A DNA stretch of 9,272 nucleotides from NCBI GenBank assembly GCA_026982255.1, contig JALSHL010000280.1, positions 1 to 9,272 of the forward strand. The letters run 5' to 3'. The stretch comes from Paracoccaceae bacterium. GTDB taxonomy: Bacteria > Pseudomonadota > Alphaproteobacteria > Rhodobacterales > Rhodobacteraceae. Position numbers and translations under genes: made by a program. Position 1 is the first letter of the stretch. Each line of letters begins with the position of its first letter. Below the pieces are notes generated by a model. It saw only the letters and a list, made by a program, of their open reading frames with translations, was not told where the DNA came from and did no database searches. Positions 1 to 7,631 of this stretch are shown piece after piece.

Positions 1-1
1 C

Positions 2-442
2 CTTTTCGCCATCGGCGCGCTGTTCATCCTTGGCGGCACCATCACCGTGCGCATGCTGGTCGGCCCGTGGGGTTTGCGCCGCATCGGCGTGCTGGCAATC
101 AGCGTGCTGGCGCTGGCCTCGGCCACGCAGGGGGTGTTGTTTTTCCTGTCGCCCTCGTTGACGTTGTTCTGGGGGACGGTGTGCCTGTATATGCTGGCCT
201 TCGGGTTGATCCTGCCCTCGGCGCAGGCGGTGGCGATGGAACCGGCGGGGGAGATGCCGGGCTTTGCGTCGTCGGTTCTGGGGTCCATGCTGATGATCGC
301 GGGGGGCATCGGGGCCAGCTTTGCGGCCATGCTTTACGACGGGTCGCACACGGCGATCAGCGGCACGATGGCGGTGTTCGGGGCTCTCGGGGTTGCTTGC
401 CTTATCGGGGCGCGGCTTTATGATCGTATCGGTTCGAAATAG
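2..442 (+). CDS. MFS transporter, C-terminal part (Bcr/CflA-like drug/metabolite exporter)
   Basis: The 5' part of this gene lies outside the window. The frame is open from base 2 and ends with TAG at 440-442, leaving about 146 residues. They form hydrophobic segments broken by short charged loops, typical of the last transmembrane helices of a major facilitator. A small-residue stretch (FGLILPSAQAVAMEP, then a Gly/Ala/Ser/Met-rich helix) resembles the late-helix region of the Bcr/CflA multidrug-efflux subfamily. It should sit in the inner membrane and move a small molecule using the proton gradient. The substrate cannot be read from this fragment. The next gene starts only 12 bp downstream on the same strand, so the two are probably co-transcribed, and a role in moving a purine-derived or amino compound is possible. 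The MFS call is firm; the subfamily is tentative. Confidence 0.8.
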   Translation, partial: LFAIGALFILGGTITVRMLVGPWGLRRIGVLAISVLALASATQGVLFFLSPSLTLFWGTVCLYMLAFGLILPSAQAVAMEPAGEMPGFASSVLGSMLMIAGGIGASFAAMLYDGSHTAISGTMAVFGALGVACLIGARLYDRIGSK

Positions 443-446
443 AAGG
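441..446 (+). promoter_or_regulatory. Ribosome binding site that sets the aminotransferase start
   Basis: AGAAGG overlaps the stop codon of the MFS gene and lies 8 bases before ATG 455. It favours ATG 455 over an in-frame GTG at 446, which would overlap this motif itself. Confidence 0.65.
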
Positions 447-454
447 TGCCGCCC

Positions 455-1558
455 ATGAAAGCCCCCCGTTTTACCCCGCTTGTCGCCAGTCTGCCCTCGA
501 TGGTGCCTTTTGTCGGTCCCGAGACGCAGGAACGCGCGACGGGGCGGAAATTCGATGCCCGTCTGGGTGCCAATGAAAACGTTTTCGGCCCCTCGCCAAA
601 GGCCGTGGCCGCCATGCAGGCGGCGTTGCACGACATCTGGATGTATGGCGACCCCGAGAATTACGACCTGAAACAGGCGCTGGCCGCCCATCACGGAGTG
701 GCGCCGGAAAATATCGTTGTCGGGGCGGGGATCGACGGGTTGCTCGGCTCGCTCTGCCGGATGCTGGTGCAGGAGGGGGTGTCGGTCGTTACCTCGCACG
801 GGGCCTATCCGACCTTCAATTTCCACGTTGCCGGTTATGGCGGCACGCTGCACACCGTGCCCTATGTGAATGACGCCGAGGACCCGCAATCGCTGCTGGC
901 CAAGGCGCGCGAGGTCGATGCAACGCTGGTCTATATCGCCAACCCCGACAATCCGATGGGCAGCTGGCACAGTGCGGAAAGGATACAGGCGATGATCGAC
1001 GATCTGCCCGACACCGCGGTCCTGTGTCTGGACGAGGCCTATCTGGAATTCGCCCCCGAGGGCACCGCCCCAGCGCTGGATACATCGAAGGTCAACGTCA
1101 TCCGTATGCGCACCTTTTCAAAGGCTTACGGCATGGCAGGGGCGCGCGTCGGCTATGCCATCGGCCATCCCGAACTGATCAGCGCCTTCAACAAGGTGCG
1201 CAACCATTTCGGCATGAACCGCGCCGCACAGGCGGGGGCGCTGGCCGCCTTGCAGGACCAGGACTATCTGGCGCAGACGCAGGCCAATGTCGCCGCCGCC
1301 AAGGAACGGCTGGCCGCGATCGCGCGCGCCAACGGGTTGACGCCGCTGCCCTCGGCCACCAATTTCGTGACGATGGATTGCGGGCGTGATGGTGATTTTG
1401 CCCGCGCGCTGGTCGCGGCACTTGTCGAGCGCGGGATTTTCGTGCGCATGCCCTTTGTCGCGCCGCAGGACCGTTGTATCCGCGTATCGGCAGGGCGGTC
1501 GCAGGACCTCGATGCGTTCGAGGCTGCGCTGCCCGCAGCACTGGAGAGCATCCGATGA
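455..1558 (+). CDS. HisC-like PLP-dependent aminotransferase (fold type I), in the allantoin operon
   Basis: Predicted 367-residue cytoplasmic transaminase of the class I/II (aspartate aminotransferase) fold, closest in style to histidinol-phosphate aminotransferase. Visible landmarks are the substrate-entry motif GANENVFGPSP (residues 38-48), NPDNPMG (163-169) with the PLP-contacting Asn166, DEAYLEF (193-199) with Asp193 for the pyridine nitrogen and Tyr196, RTFSKAYGMAGARVGY (219-234) with Lys223 as the Schiff-base lysine, and RVSAG (343-347) with Arg343 as the likely substrate-carboxylate arginine. Length is normal for HisC. ATG 455 is chosen because AGAAGG stands 8 bases upstream. It follows an MFS gene by 12 bp and overlaps puuE by 4 bp (ATGA, 1555-1558), so it is probably translated coupled with the allantoinase. 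A biosynthetic HisC is usually found with his genes; none is present here, so a role in ureide or amino-group metabolism is more likely. Its substrate is unknown. Confidence 0.85.
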   Translation: MKAPRFTPLVASLPSMVPFVGPETQERATGRKFDARLGANENVFGPSPKAVAAMQAALHDIWMYGDPENYDLKQALAAHHGVAPENIVVGAGIDGLLGSLCRMLVQEGVSVVTSHGAYPTFNFHVAGYGGTLHTVPYVNDAEDPQSLLAKAREVDATLVYIANPDNPMGSWHSAERIQAMIDDLPDTAVLCLDEAYLEFAPEGTAPALDTSKVNVIRMRTFSKAYGMAGARVGYAIGHPELISAFNKVRNHFGMNRAAQAGALAALQDQDYLAQTQANVAAAKERLAAIARANGLTPLPSATNFVTMDCGRDGDFARALVAALVERGIFVRMPFVAPQDRCIRVSAGRSQDLDAFEAALPAALESIR

Positions 1559-2442
1559 ACGATTACCCCCGCGATCTGGTCGGCTATGGCCCGACGCCGC
1601 CCGCCGCCAACTGGCCCGATGGTGCCCGTGTAGCCGTGCAATTCGTGATAAATTACGAGGAGGGCGGCGAGAACTGCATCCTGCACGGCGATCCGGCGTC
1701 CGAGGCGTTCCTGTCCGAAATCGTCGGCGCCGCCGCATGGCCGAACCAGCGTCATATGAATATGGAGTCGATCTATGAATTCGGTTCGCGCGTCGGTTTC
1801 TGGCGTCTGCAACGCATGTTTACCGCGCGCGATATTCCGGTGACGGTTTTCGGTGTCGCCACGGCGCTGCAAAAGAACCCGCAGGCGGTCGAGGCGATGA
1901 AATCCGCAGGGTGGGAGATCGCCAGCCACGGGCTGAAATGGATTGAATACAAGGACTTCGACAAGGAATCGGAACGGGAGCATATCCGCGAAGCGATCCG
2001 CATCCACACGGCTGTTACGGGGGAAAAACCGGCGGGCCTGTATCAGGGGCGGACCTCGGAACACAGCATTAATCTGGCCTTCGAGGAGGGCTTCGAATAT
2101 TCCGCCGACACTTACGCTGACGAGGTGCCCTATTACCTGTCCGGCGGGCGCCTGATGGTGCCCTATACGCTGGATGCCAACGACATGCGTTTTGCCACGC
2201 CGCAGGGGTTCAATTGTGGCGACCAGTTCTACAGCTATCTCAAGGACAGTTTCGACACGCTTTATGCCGAGGGCGGGCGCATGATGTCCGTCGGCCTGCA
2301 TTGCCGTCTTGCCGGTCGTCCCGGTCGCGCGGCGGCGCTGGCGCGGTTCCTCGATTATGTGCAGGGATTCGATTCGGTCTGGCTGGCCCGCCGGATCGAC
2401 ATCGCGCGGCACTGGCGCGCGCAGAATCCGCCTTCGGTTTAG
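1555..2442 (+). CDS. puuE: Allantoinase PuuE (cofactor-independent, polysaccharide-deacetylase fold)
   Basis: Predicted 295-residue cytoplasmic enzyme that hydrolyses allantoin to allantoate in purine breakdown. The N-terminus (YPRDLVGYG, residues 4-12) and the FVINYEEGGE block (30-39) are hallmarks of the PuuE family, which uses a NodB/polysaccharide-deacetylase barrel rather than the metal-dependent amidohydrolase fold of AllB. Other visible motifs are VTVFGVA (96-102), the deacetylase-like EIASHG (121-126, His125) and GLHCRLAGRPGR (247-258, His249). Length is typical of the family. The start is the ATG that overlaps the preceding stop by 4 bp, with GGAGAG (1543-1548) six bases upstream; the frame stays open further upstream, but only over the previous gene. 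Position before allE and allA fits the pathway order. This is one of the surest calls in the window. Confidence 0.95.
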   Translation: MNDYPRDLVGYGPTPPAANWPDGARVAVQFVINYEEGGENCILHGDPASEAFLSEIVGAAAWPNQRHMNMESIYEFGSRVGFWRLQRMFTARDIPVTVFGVATALQKNPQAVEAMKSAGWEIASHGLKWIEYKDFDKESEREHIREAIRIHTAVTGEKPAGLYQGRTSEHSINLAFEEGFEYSADTYADEVPYYLSGGRLMVPYTLDANDMRFATPQGFNCGDQFYSYLKDSFDTLYAEGGRMMSVGLHCRLAGRPGRAAALARFLDYVQGFDSVWLARRIDIARHWRAQNPPSV

Positions 2443-2443
2443 C

Positions 2444-2458
2444 TTGAAACTGTTTCAA
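2444..2458. promoter_or_regulatory. Perfect 15-bp palindrome, candidate operator upstream of allE
   Basis: TTGAAAC-T-GTTTCAA is a perfect 7-1-7 inverted repeat beginning two bases after the puuE stop codon. No T-run follows, so an intrinsic terminator is unlikely. Its size and symmetry suit a dimeric repressor or activator (IclR, GntR or LacI type). The regulator is not in this window, and the role is inferred from position only. Confidence 0.5.
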
Positions 2459-2478
2459 CAGGAATCGCGGGCAACCCC

Positions 2479-2507
2479 TTGACGTCAAAGGATTAGACTA
2501 CCCTAAA
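2479..2507 (+). promoter_or_regulatory. Putative allE-allA promoter with overlapping palindrome
   Basis: TTGACG (2479-2484) is a good -35 match. A weak -10 candidate, CCTAAA (2502-2507), lies 17 bases further on. The -35 sits inside a perfect 10-bp palindrome, TTGACGTCAA (2479-2488), a position where a bound regulator would block RNA polymerase. The start of transcription would be near 2514, leaving a short leader of about 18 bases before the GTG start. Confidence 0.4.
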
Positions 2508-2531
2508 CCCTCCCGATACCGGAGCTGAAAC

Positions 2532-3346
<815 letters not shown>

Positions 3347-3350
<4 letters not shown>

Positions 3351-3814
3351 TTCCTGTCGAGCCGCTCACCGCCGGATCCTTCGAACCCTTCGGTCGGGTG
3401 ATCGAGGCCGATCCCGCCACGGCGGTGGAAATCAACGCCGGTTTCACCACCCGTTTTCACGCGCTGGCCACGGCGGATACCGGTGACGGTGCGGCCATCC
3501 TGTCGATATTCCGCGGCCGTCCGCGTCCGCTGGCGGTCGCCATGCTGGAATGCCACCCGCTCGGCTCGCAGGCATTCATGCCGCTGGGGGGGCGCGACTG
3601 GCTGGTGGTGGTGGCCGAAACGCCCGGGGCGCAGGCCTGCCGCGCCTTTCATTGTCGCGGTGATCAGGGCGTGCAATACGCACGCGGCGTCTGGCACCAC
3701 CCGTTGCTGGTGCTGGATACGCCGCAGGATTTTCTGGTTGTCGACAGGGCAGGGGACGGTGACAACCTGCAAGAGGTTTTCTTCGACGAGGTGCCGATCA
3801 GCCTGCCGCGATAA
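3347..3814 (+). CDS. allA: Ureidoglycolate lyase AllA
   Basis: Predicted 155-residue cupin-fold enzyme that splits (S)-ureidoglycolate into glyoxylate and urea, the last step of this branch of allantoin breakdown. Family motifs are EPFGRVIE (13-20), the block ECHPLGSQAFMPL (68-80) and GVQYARGVWHHPL (108-120), followed by VVDRAGDGDN (131-140). Length is close to E. coli AllA (about 160). One oddity is Cys69 in the ERHPLG block, where arginine is usual as I remember the family. The start ATG overlaps the allE stop (ATGA, 3347-3350) and has only a weak GAAG upstream, so translation is probably coupled to allE. Its 3' end overlaps the convergent aminotransferase gene by 17 bp. The urea released would need a urease elsewhere to be used as nitrogen. 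Confidence 0.95.
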
Positions 3815-4988
3815 CCGCGCTTGCCGTATCCAGCGCGCCGCTGCCGTGCGGAATGTCCAGCGCCTTCAGTCCCGCATCAATGGTCGCCAGCGCGCCCAGC
3901 AGCATCGGCGGGTTCATGTGGCCCATATGCCCGATCCGCATGATCCGGTCGGGATCCGGCCAGATCGCTCCCAGTCCGATACCCAGCACCAGACCGGCGC
4001 TTTCCTCGCACCAGACCCGCAGCTTTGTCAGGTCATGGGTTTCGCTCACCACCGTTGTCACCGCTGTCGAACGCTCCGCACGCGCCGGCACATTGCATTG
4101 CAACGCCCCGGCTTCGCCCCAGACGTCGATGGCGGCCCAGACGGCCTCCGCCTGCACGCGATGGCGCTGCCAGACGTTTTCGATGCCCTCCTCGTCCACG
4201 ATCATTTTCAGCGCCTCGTCCAGCCCGAACAGCAGGTGCGTAGGCGGGGTGCCTCCGAACTGCTGGTAATACATTTGCGGATGGACCCGCGGCTCCCAGT
4301 CCCAATAGGGCGAGGTTTTGTTAACCTTTTCCGAAACCGCCTGCGCCTTGTCGTTGTGAAAGGTAAAGGCCAGACCGGGCGGCGTCATCAATCCCTTCTG
4401 GCAACCGGCCACCATCACATCGACGCCCCATTTGTCCATCTCGAAGCGTTCGCAGCCAAGGCTGGCAATGCAATCGACCATCAGCAAGGCCGGATGCCCC
4501 GCCGCATCCAGCGCCGCCCGCAAGGCCGGAATGTCGTTGGAAACCGAGGTGGACGTATCCGTCTGCACCGAGGTCACCACGCGGATTTCGTGGTTAACGT
4601 CGGCGCGCAACGCCTCCTCGACCTTCTGCGGATCAAATCCCGTTGTCGTGCCGAAGTCGAGGATCTGCACATCTATCCCCATCCTTTGCGCCGTTTCGGC
4701 GTAACCATGCCCGAACCGCCCCGTTGCCAGCGCCAGCATTTTCTGCCCCGGCTCCAGCACATTGGTGAGCGAGGCCTCCCATGCACCATGCCCGTTGGCA
4801 ATATAGATCGCCGGAGTCCCGCCGGTCTGCGCCACGGTTTTCAGCCGCGCCATGATCCCCTCGGTCTGCGCAATCAACGGCCCCTCGTAAATATTCGGTG
4901 CCGCCTTGTGCATGGCATTCAGCACGCGGTCGGGGATGACCGACGGACCGGGGGTCAGAAACAGGTCGCGACCGTGCGAGAGGGTCAT
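3798..4988 (-). CDS. Class V PLP aminotransferase, alanine/serine/ureidoglycine-glyoxylate type
   Basis: Predicted 396-residue transaminase of the AGXT/PucG superfamily, which moves an amino group to glyoxylate. Visible are the N-terminal substrate loop LTPGPSVIPDRVLNAM (11-26), NGHGAWEA (65-72), Asp172 in MVDCIASLG for the PLP nitrogen, AGCQKGLMTPPGL (194-206) with Lys198 as the Schiff-base lysine, YYQQFGGTPPTHLLFGL (240-256) and RIGHMGHM (351-358) with Arg351 as likely carboxylate binder. AAPNIYEGPL (29-38) stands where many family members have a Gly-His pair. Start is ATG 4988 because AAGGAG lies seven bases upstream; the longer frame adds ten residues without this support. Facing allA with overlapping 3' ends, it could be a ureidoglycine-glyoxylate aminotransferase (PucG) or use glyoxylate from AllA with serine or alanine as donor. 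The donor cannot be settled by eye. Confidence 0.85.
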   Translation of the reverse strand: MTLSHGRDLFLTPGPSVIPDRVLNAMHKAAPNIYEGPLIAQTEGIMARLKTVAQTGGTPAIYIANGHGAWEASLTNVLEPGQKMLALATGRFGHGYAETAQRMGIDVQILDFGTTTGFDPQKVEEALRADVNHEIRVVTSVQTDTSTSVSNDIPALRAALDAAGHPALLMVDCIASLGCERFEMDKWGVDVMVAGCQKGLMTPPGLAFTFHNDKAQAVSEKVNKTSPYWDWEPRVHPQMYYQQFGGTPPTHLLFGLDEALKMIVDEEGIENVWQRHRVQAEAVWAAIDVWGEAGALQCNVPARAERSTAVTTVVSETHDLTKLRVWCEESAGLVLGIGLGAIWPDPDRIMRIGHMGHMNPPMLLGALATIDAGLKALDIPHGSGALDTASAVIAAG

Positions 4989-4995
4989 GGCAAAA

Positions 4996-5001
4996 CTCCT
5001 T
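4996..5001 (-). promoter_or_regulatory. Ribosome binding site that sets the class V aminotransferase start
   Basis: AAGGAG on the - strand with a seven-base spacer to ATG 4988. It excludes the upstream in-frame ATG at 5018, since this site would then lie inside the gene. Confidence 0.7.
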
Positions 5002-5076
5002 GTGTTGTATCGTGCCAACCTATCAAGCCTTTCCGGTTTGAAAACACCGATTTTCGCCTAATTCCCCATTCCGCTC

Positions 5077-5105
5077 TTGAGACGTCGCGTCGCACGGCAT
5101 AGTTT
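5077..5105 (+). promoter_or_regulatory. Putative promoter of the ABC exporter gene
   Basis: TTGAGA (5077-5082, five of six to the -35 consensus) is followed after 17 bases by TAGTTT (5100-5105, weak -10). Transcription would begin near 5112, about 33 bases before the ATG. It lies in the 156-bp divergent gap shared with the class V aminotransferase gene. I found no equally convincing promoter for the - strand there; GAAAA-N6-TTTTC at 5040-5055 is a small inverted repeat in the same gap. Confidence 0.35.
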
Positions 5106-5144
5106 GCATCCGCACGCACAAGGCGGCAAGGCAGGAGAGGCCCC

Positions 5145-6890
5145 ATGTCCCGGGACGATACCAATGCAGACACCGGATACCGCCGCCTGTGGCGCGACTG
5201 GCTGTCGCCTTATCGCGGGCTGATCCTTCTGAGCGTGGTTTTTCTGGTGGTCGCGGCCTTCGGCGCGGCGGGCTACTCCAAGGCGGTGCAGCTTATCATC
5301 CAGGCCTACGAGACCGCCGATACCTCGGTTATCTACTGGGGGCCGCTGTCGATTATCGCCCTGTCGATGACCAAGGGGCTGAGCAATTACATACGCATCG
5401 TTGCCGCCAGCACCGCCTTCAGCCGGCTGGAGGCCGACCTGCAGGAAAAAATGTATCAAAAACTGCTGTTTGCGGACCTTTCCCGCCTGCAATCGGACAC
5501 ACCGGCCGCGCTTGCCATGCGGTTTTCCTCGGATACGCAACTGGTGCGGCTGGCGGTGGAGGCGGCGCTGGAGGGGCTTTCCTCGGTCCTGATCATCGTG
5601 GCCACGGTCGCCATCATGATGTCGATCGACTGGCAGGTGACGCTTGTTCTGGTGCTGGTGTTTTCCGGCGCGGTGGTTCCGGTCAACCTGATCGGCACCC
5701 GCGTGCGCCGGATTACCGGTTCCTCGCAGGATGAACTCTCGCGCATGAACAGCGATATTGTCGAGGGGCTGTCGGGTATCCGCATGGCGCGGACCTATCA
5801 GCTGGAAAACCGTCTGGCGCGCTCGGCGGCGGATATTTTCGCCCGTTTGCGCGACCTGAAAATCCATCTGGCGAAATGGAACGCCCGCCTGTCCCCGATC
5901 ATGGAAATCCTGAGCGGACTGGCGATTGCCGTGCTGCTGGTCATCGTCTCGTGGCGCATTTCGCGCGGCACCATGAGTATCGCGGATTTCATGGGGTTGC
6001 TGACCGGCGTCAGCGTAATCTCGCAACCGGCCCGCAAGATCGGCGCCACGTTTTCCGCCATGATGCAGGGGCGTGTGGCGCTCGGGCGGCTCTATACCAT
6101 CCTCGACAGCGCCGATGAAATCGTCGATGCCCCGGATGCGCGGCAGATCGCGCAGACGACGGGCCGTCTGTCCTTCGATCATGTCGGTTTCCGCTATCCC
6201 AACGGGTTCGAGGCGCTCTCGGACATCAATCTGGATATTCCGGCCGGTTCCCGTGTGGCCTTTGTCGGGCGCTCCGGTGCCGGAAAGTCCACGGTTTTCA
6301 ACCTGATCCCGCGCCTTTTCGACACCACCTCGGGGCGGGTGCTGCTGGACGGCACCGACATTCGCGACATCACGCTGGATTCCCTGCGTCGCCAGATCGC
6401 CGTGGTCAGTCAGGACGCCGTGCTTCTGGCCGGTACCGTGGGCGAGAACATCGGCTTCGGCCGCCCCGATGCCACCCCCGACGAAATCCGCGCCGCCGCC
6501 AAAGCCGCCGCCGCCGACGGGTTTATCTCGAAACTGCCGCAGGGATACGATACACCCATCGACCCCGCCGGCGGCCATTTTTCCGGCGGCGAGAAGCAGC
6601 GCCTGTCCATCGCCCGCGCTATTCTGCGCGATGCGCCGGTCTTGCTGCTGGACGAGCCGACCTCGGCTCTGGACGCGGAGTCCGAGGCCGCTATCCGCAA
6701 GGCGCTGGAGCAACTGGCCGCGGGGCGCACCACGCTGGTTATCGCCCATCGTCTGGCCACCATTCTGGATTCCGACATGATCGTGGTCATGGATCAGGGC
6801 CGTATTGTCGAGACCGGCACGCACGAGGAACTCCGCGCCCGCAACGGTATTTATGCCGAGCTTTACCGCCTGCAATTCTCCGGCGCCTGA
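5145..6890 (+). CDS. Half-size ABC exporter, membrane and ATPase domains fused (MsbA-like)
   Basis: Predicted 581-residue inner-membrane protein that should work as a homodimer, exporting a lipid, peptide or drug-like substrate with ATP. Residues about 20-300 form the exporter membrane domain, with hydrophobic helices near 25-45, 62-80, 146-185 (two) and 253-296 (two). The ATPase domain follows from about 340: Walker A GRSGAGKST (375-383, Lys381), Q-loop Gln423, signature FSGGEKQRL (479-487), Walker B VLLLDEP (499-505, catalytic Glu504) and H-loop His535. All key residues are present, so it should be active. The signature reads SGGE rather than SGGQ, a common variant in exporters. Length is typical. 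The ATG at 5145 has AGGAG (5133-5137) seven bases upstream. Its last 28 bases overlap the convergent glycosyltransferase gene. The substrate is unknown; an MsbA-type lipid flippase role is possible but unproven. Confidence 0.92.
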   Translation: MSRDDTNADTGYRRLWRDWLSPYRGLILLSVVFLVVAAFGAAGYSKAVQLIIQAYETADTSVIYWGPLSIIALSMTKGLSNYIRIVAASTAFSRLEADLQEKMYQKLLFADLSRLQSDTPAALAMRFSSDTQLVRLAVEAALEGLSSVLIIVATVAIMMSIDWQVTLVLVLVFSGAVVPVNLIGTRVRRITGSSQDELSRMNSDIVEGLSGIRMARTYQLENRLARSAADIFARLRDLKIHLAKWNARLSPIMEILSGLAIAVLLVIVSWRISRGTMSIADFMGLLTGVSVISQPARKIGATFSAMMQGRVALGRLYTILDSADEIVDAPDARQIAQTTGRLSFDHVGFRYPNGFEALSDINLDIPAGSRVAFVGRSGAGKSTVFNLIPRLFDTTSGRVLLDGTDIRDITLDSLRRQIAVVSQDAVLLAGTVGENIGFGRPDATPDEIRAAAKAAAADGFISKLPQGYDTPIDPAGGHFSGGEKQRLSIARAILRDAPVLLLDEPTSALDAESEAAIRKALEQLAAGRTTLVIAHRLATILDSDMIVVMDQGRIVETGTHEELRARNGIYAELYRLQFSGA

Positions 6891-7561
6891 TAGCGCTGTG
6901 CCAGTTTTTCCGGCGAAACCCCCAGCCGGTAGCGCAACAGAATCCCCGCATTCCGGAACGAACGCCGCCACCACCCCTCGCGCCGGTATCGCTCGGCGCT
7001 GGTGATCACCCTTGCCGGTAACATCCGCAACCGCCCGCGCAGCTTGCGCGCCATTGCGACGTCCTCCATCAACGGTATCTCGTCAAAGCCGCCCACCGAG
7101 TCATAGAGCCTGCGACTGACCAGCAACCCCTGATCGCCGTAGGGCAGGCCAAACACCCGCGCCCGCAAATTCGCCCAGCCCGCGATCCATCGCGCGGCCA
7201 AGGACGTATCGTCAAACCCCAGCCGGAAATACCCCGCCCGTTCCGTATCGCGCAAATGCCCCGCCACGGCGCGGGTCCAGCCGTCCTGCAACACGCTGTC
7301 GCCGTGCAGAAACAGCAGCCACGCCCCGCGCGCCTCGCGCGCCGCGACCGCCATCTGTCCGCCGCGACCGGGCGGGGCGGGCACGACCCTCGCCCCGACT
7401 TCCTCGGCAATCAGCAGGGTGTCGTCGTCCGAGCCGCCATCGGCAAAGAGCACCTCGGTGATCAGCCCTTCGGTCAGGGCCGCCCCCAGCGCCGCCAGCA
7501 CGGGGCCGAGCCGGTCGCCCGCGTTCAGCGTCGGAATGATAACGGAAATCGGCGCGGGCAT
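6863..7561 (-). CDS. Family 2 glycosyltransferase, TIGR04283 type
   Basis: Predicted 232-residue cytoplasmic GT-A fold transferase that would use a nucleotide sugar. Motifs are the N-terminal strand ISVIIPTLNAGDRL (5-18), DGGSDDDT (41-48, nucleotide-contact Asp41), PGRGGQM (64-70), LHGDSV (85-90) in the place of the metal-binding DxD, GLPYGDQGLL (138-147) and LMEDVAMARKL (164-174), with Glu166-Asp167 near the expected catalytic base. The RGGQM and PYGDQG motifs with the short length point to the TIGR04283 group, which databases link to rSAM/selenodomain or arsenosugar contexts. Its usual small partner of the TIGR04282/DUF2064 group is not in this window. ATG 7561 is chosen because GAGG lies five bases upstream and IPTL begins right after; the frame runs on upstream only as an antisense of the next gene. 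It overlaps the ABC exporter gene at the 3' end. Confidence 0.88.
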   Translation of the reverse strand: MPAPISVIIPTLNAGDRLGPVLAALGAALTEGLITEVLFADGGSDDDTLLIAEEVGARVVPAPPGRGGQMAVAAREARGAWLLFLHGDSVLQDGWTRAVAGHLRDTERAGYFRLGFDDTSLAARWIAGWANLRARVFGLPYGDQGLLVSRRLYDSVGGFDEIPLMEDVAMARKLRGRLRMLPARVITSAERYRREGWWRRSFRNAGILLRYRLGVSPEKLAQRYQAPENCRR

Positions 7562-7566
7562 CGGAA

Positions 7567-7570
7567 CCTC
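7567..7570 (-). promoter_or_regulatory. Ribosome binding site that sets the glycosyltransferase start
   Basis: GAGG on the - strand with a five-base spacer to ATG 7561. It supports the 232-residue protein over the much longer open frame reaching back to 8227, which runs antisense through ygfZ. Confidence 0.55.
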
Positions 7571-7583
7571 GGAAAAAACACAA

Positions 7584-7614
7584 CTGCGGCAGTATAGCGG
7601 GGGTGAAACCGCAG
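7584..7614. repeat. Inverted repeat CTGCGG-N19-CCGCAG in the divergent promoter region
   Basis: Six-base arms at 7584-7589 and 7609-7614 are perfect reverse complements. They bracket the - strand -10 box and overlap the end of the + strand -35 region. This could be an operator for both genes, but arms this short also arise by chance in GC-rich DNA. Confidence 0.3.
7591..7596 (-). promoter_or_regulatory. Putative -10 box for the glycosyltransferase gene
   Basis: TATACT on the - strand (five of six to consensus), 29 bases before ATG 7561. No good -35 is seen at the right distance. It lies within the loop of a CTGCGG...CCGCAG inverted repeat. Confidence 0.35.
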
Positions 7615-7631
7615 CGCGACACCTATATATA
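7603..7631 (+). promoter_or_regulatory. Putative promoter of ygfZ
   Basis: GTGAAA (7603-7608) as -35 and TATATA (7626-7631) as -10, separated by 17 bases, in an AT-rich patch (CTATATATA) that stands out from the GC-rich surroundings. Transcription would start near 7638, 20 bases before the ATG, just ahead of the strong ribosome binding site GGGGGAGG (7646-7653). Confidence 0.45.

Noticed and set aside
1264..2412. 382-codon open frame on the - strand opposite puuE and the HisC-like gene
   Set aside because: It crosses two well-supported genes on the other strand, and its translation shows no recognisable motif.
2444..2458. Palindrome after puuE as an intrinsic terminator
   Set aside because: The arms are AT-rich with a one-base centre, which cannot form a stable RNA hairpin loop, and no T-run follows. 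An operator is a better reading.
3483..5102. 539-codon open frame on the + strand across the class V aminotransferase
   Set aside because: Antisense shadow of a clear PLP enzyme; low-complexity Arg/His-rich translation and no ribosome site.
4989..5144. Riboswitch or small RNA in the divergent gap
   Set aside because: Only short inverted repeats (four to five base arms) are seen and no known aptamer pattern; the leaders on both sides are short.
5058..6974. 638-codon open frame on the - strand opposite the ABC exporter
   Set aside because: It is antisense to a gene with a full set of ABC motifs. Its translation is rich in Arg, Gly, His and Gln with no domain, as expected from the wobble pattern of GC-rich coding DNA.
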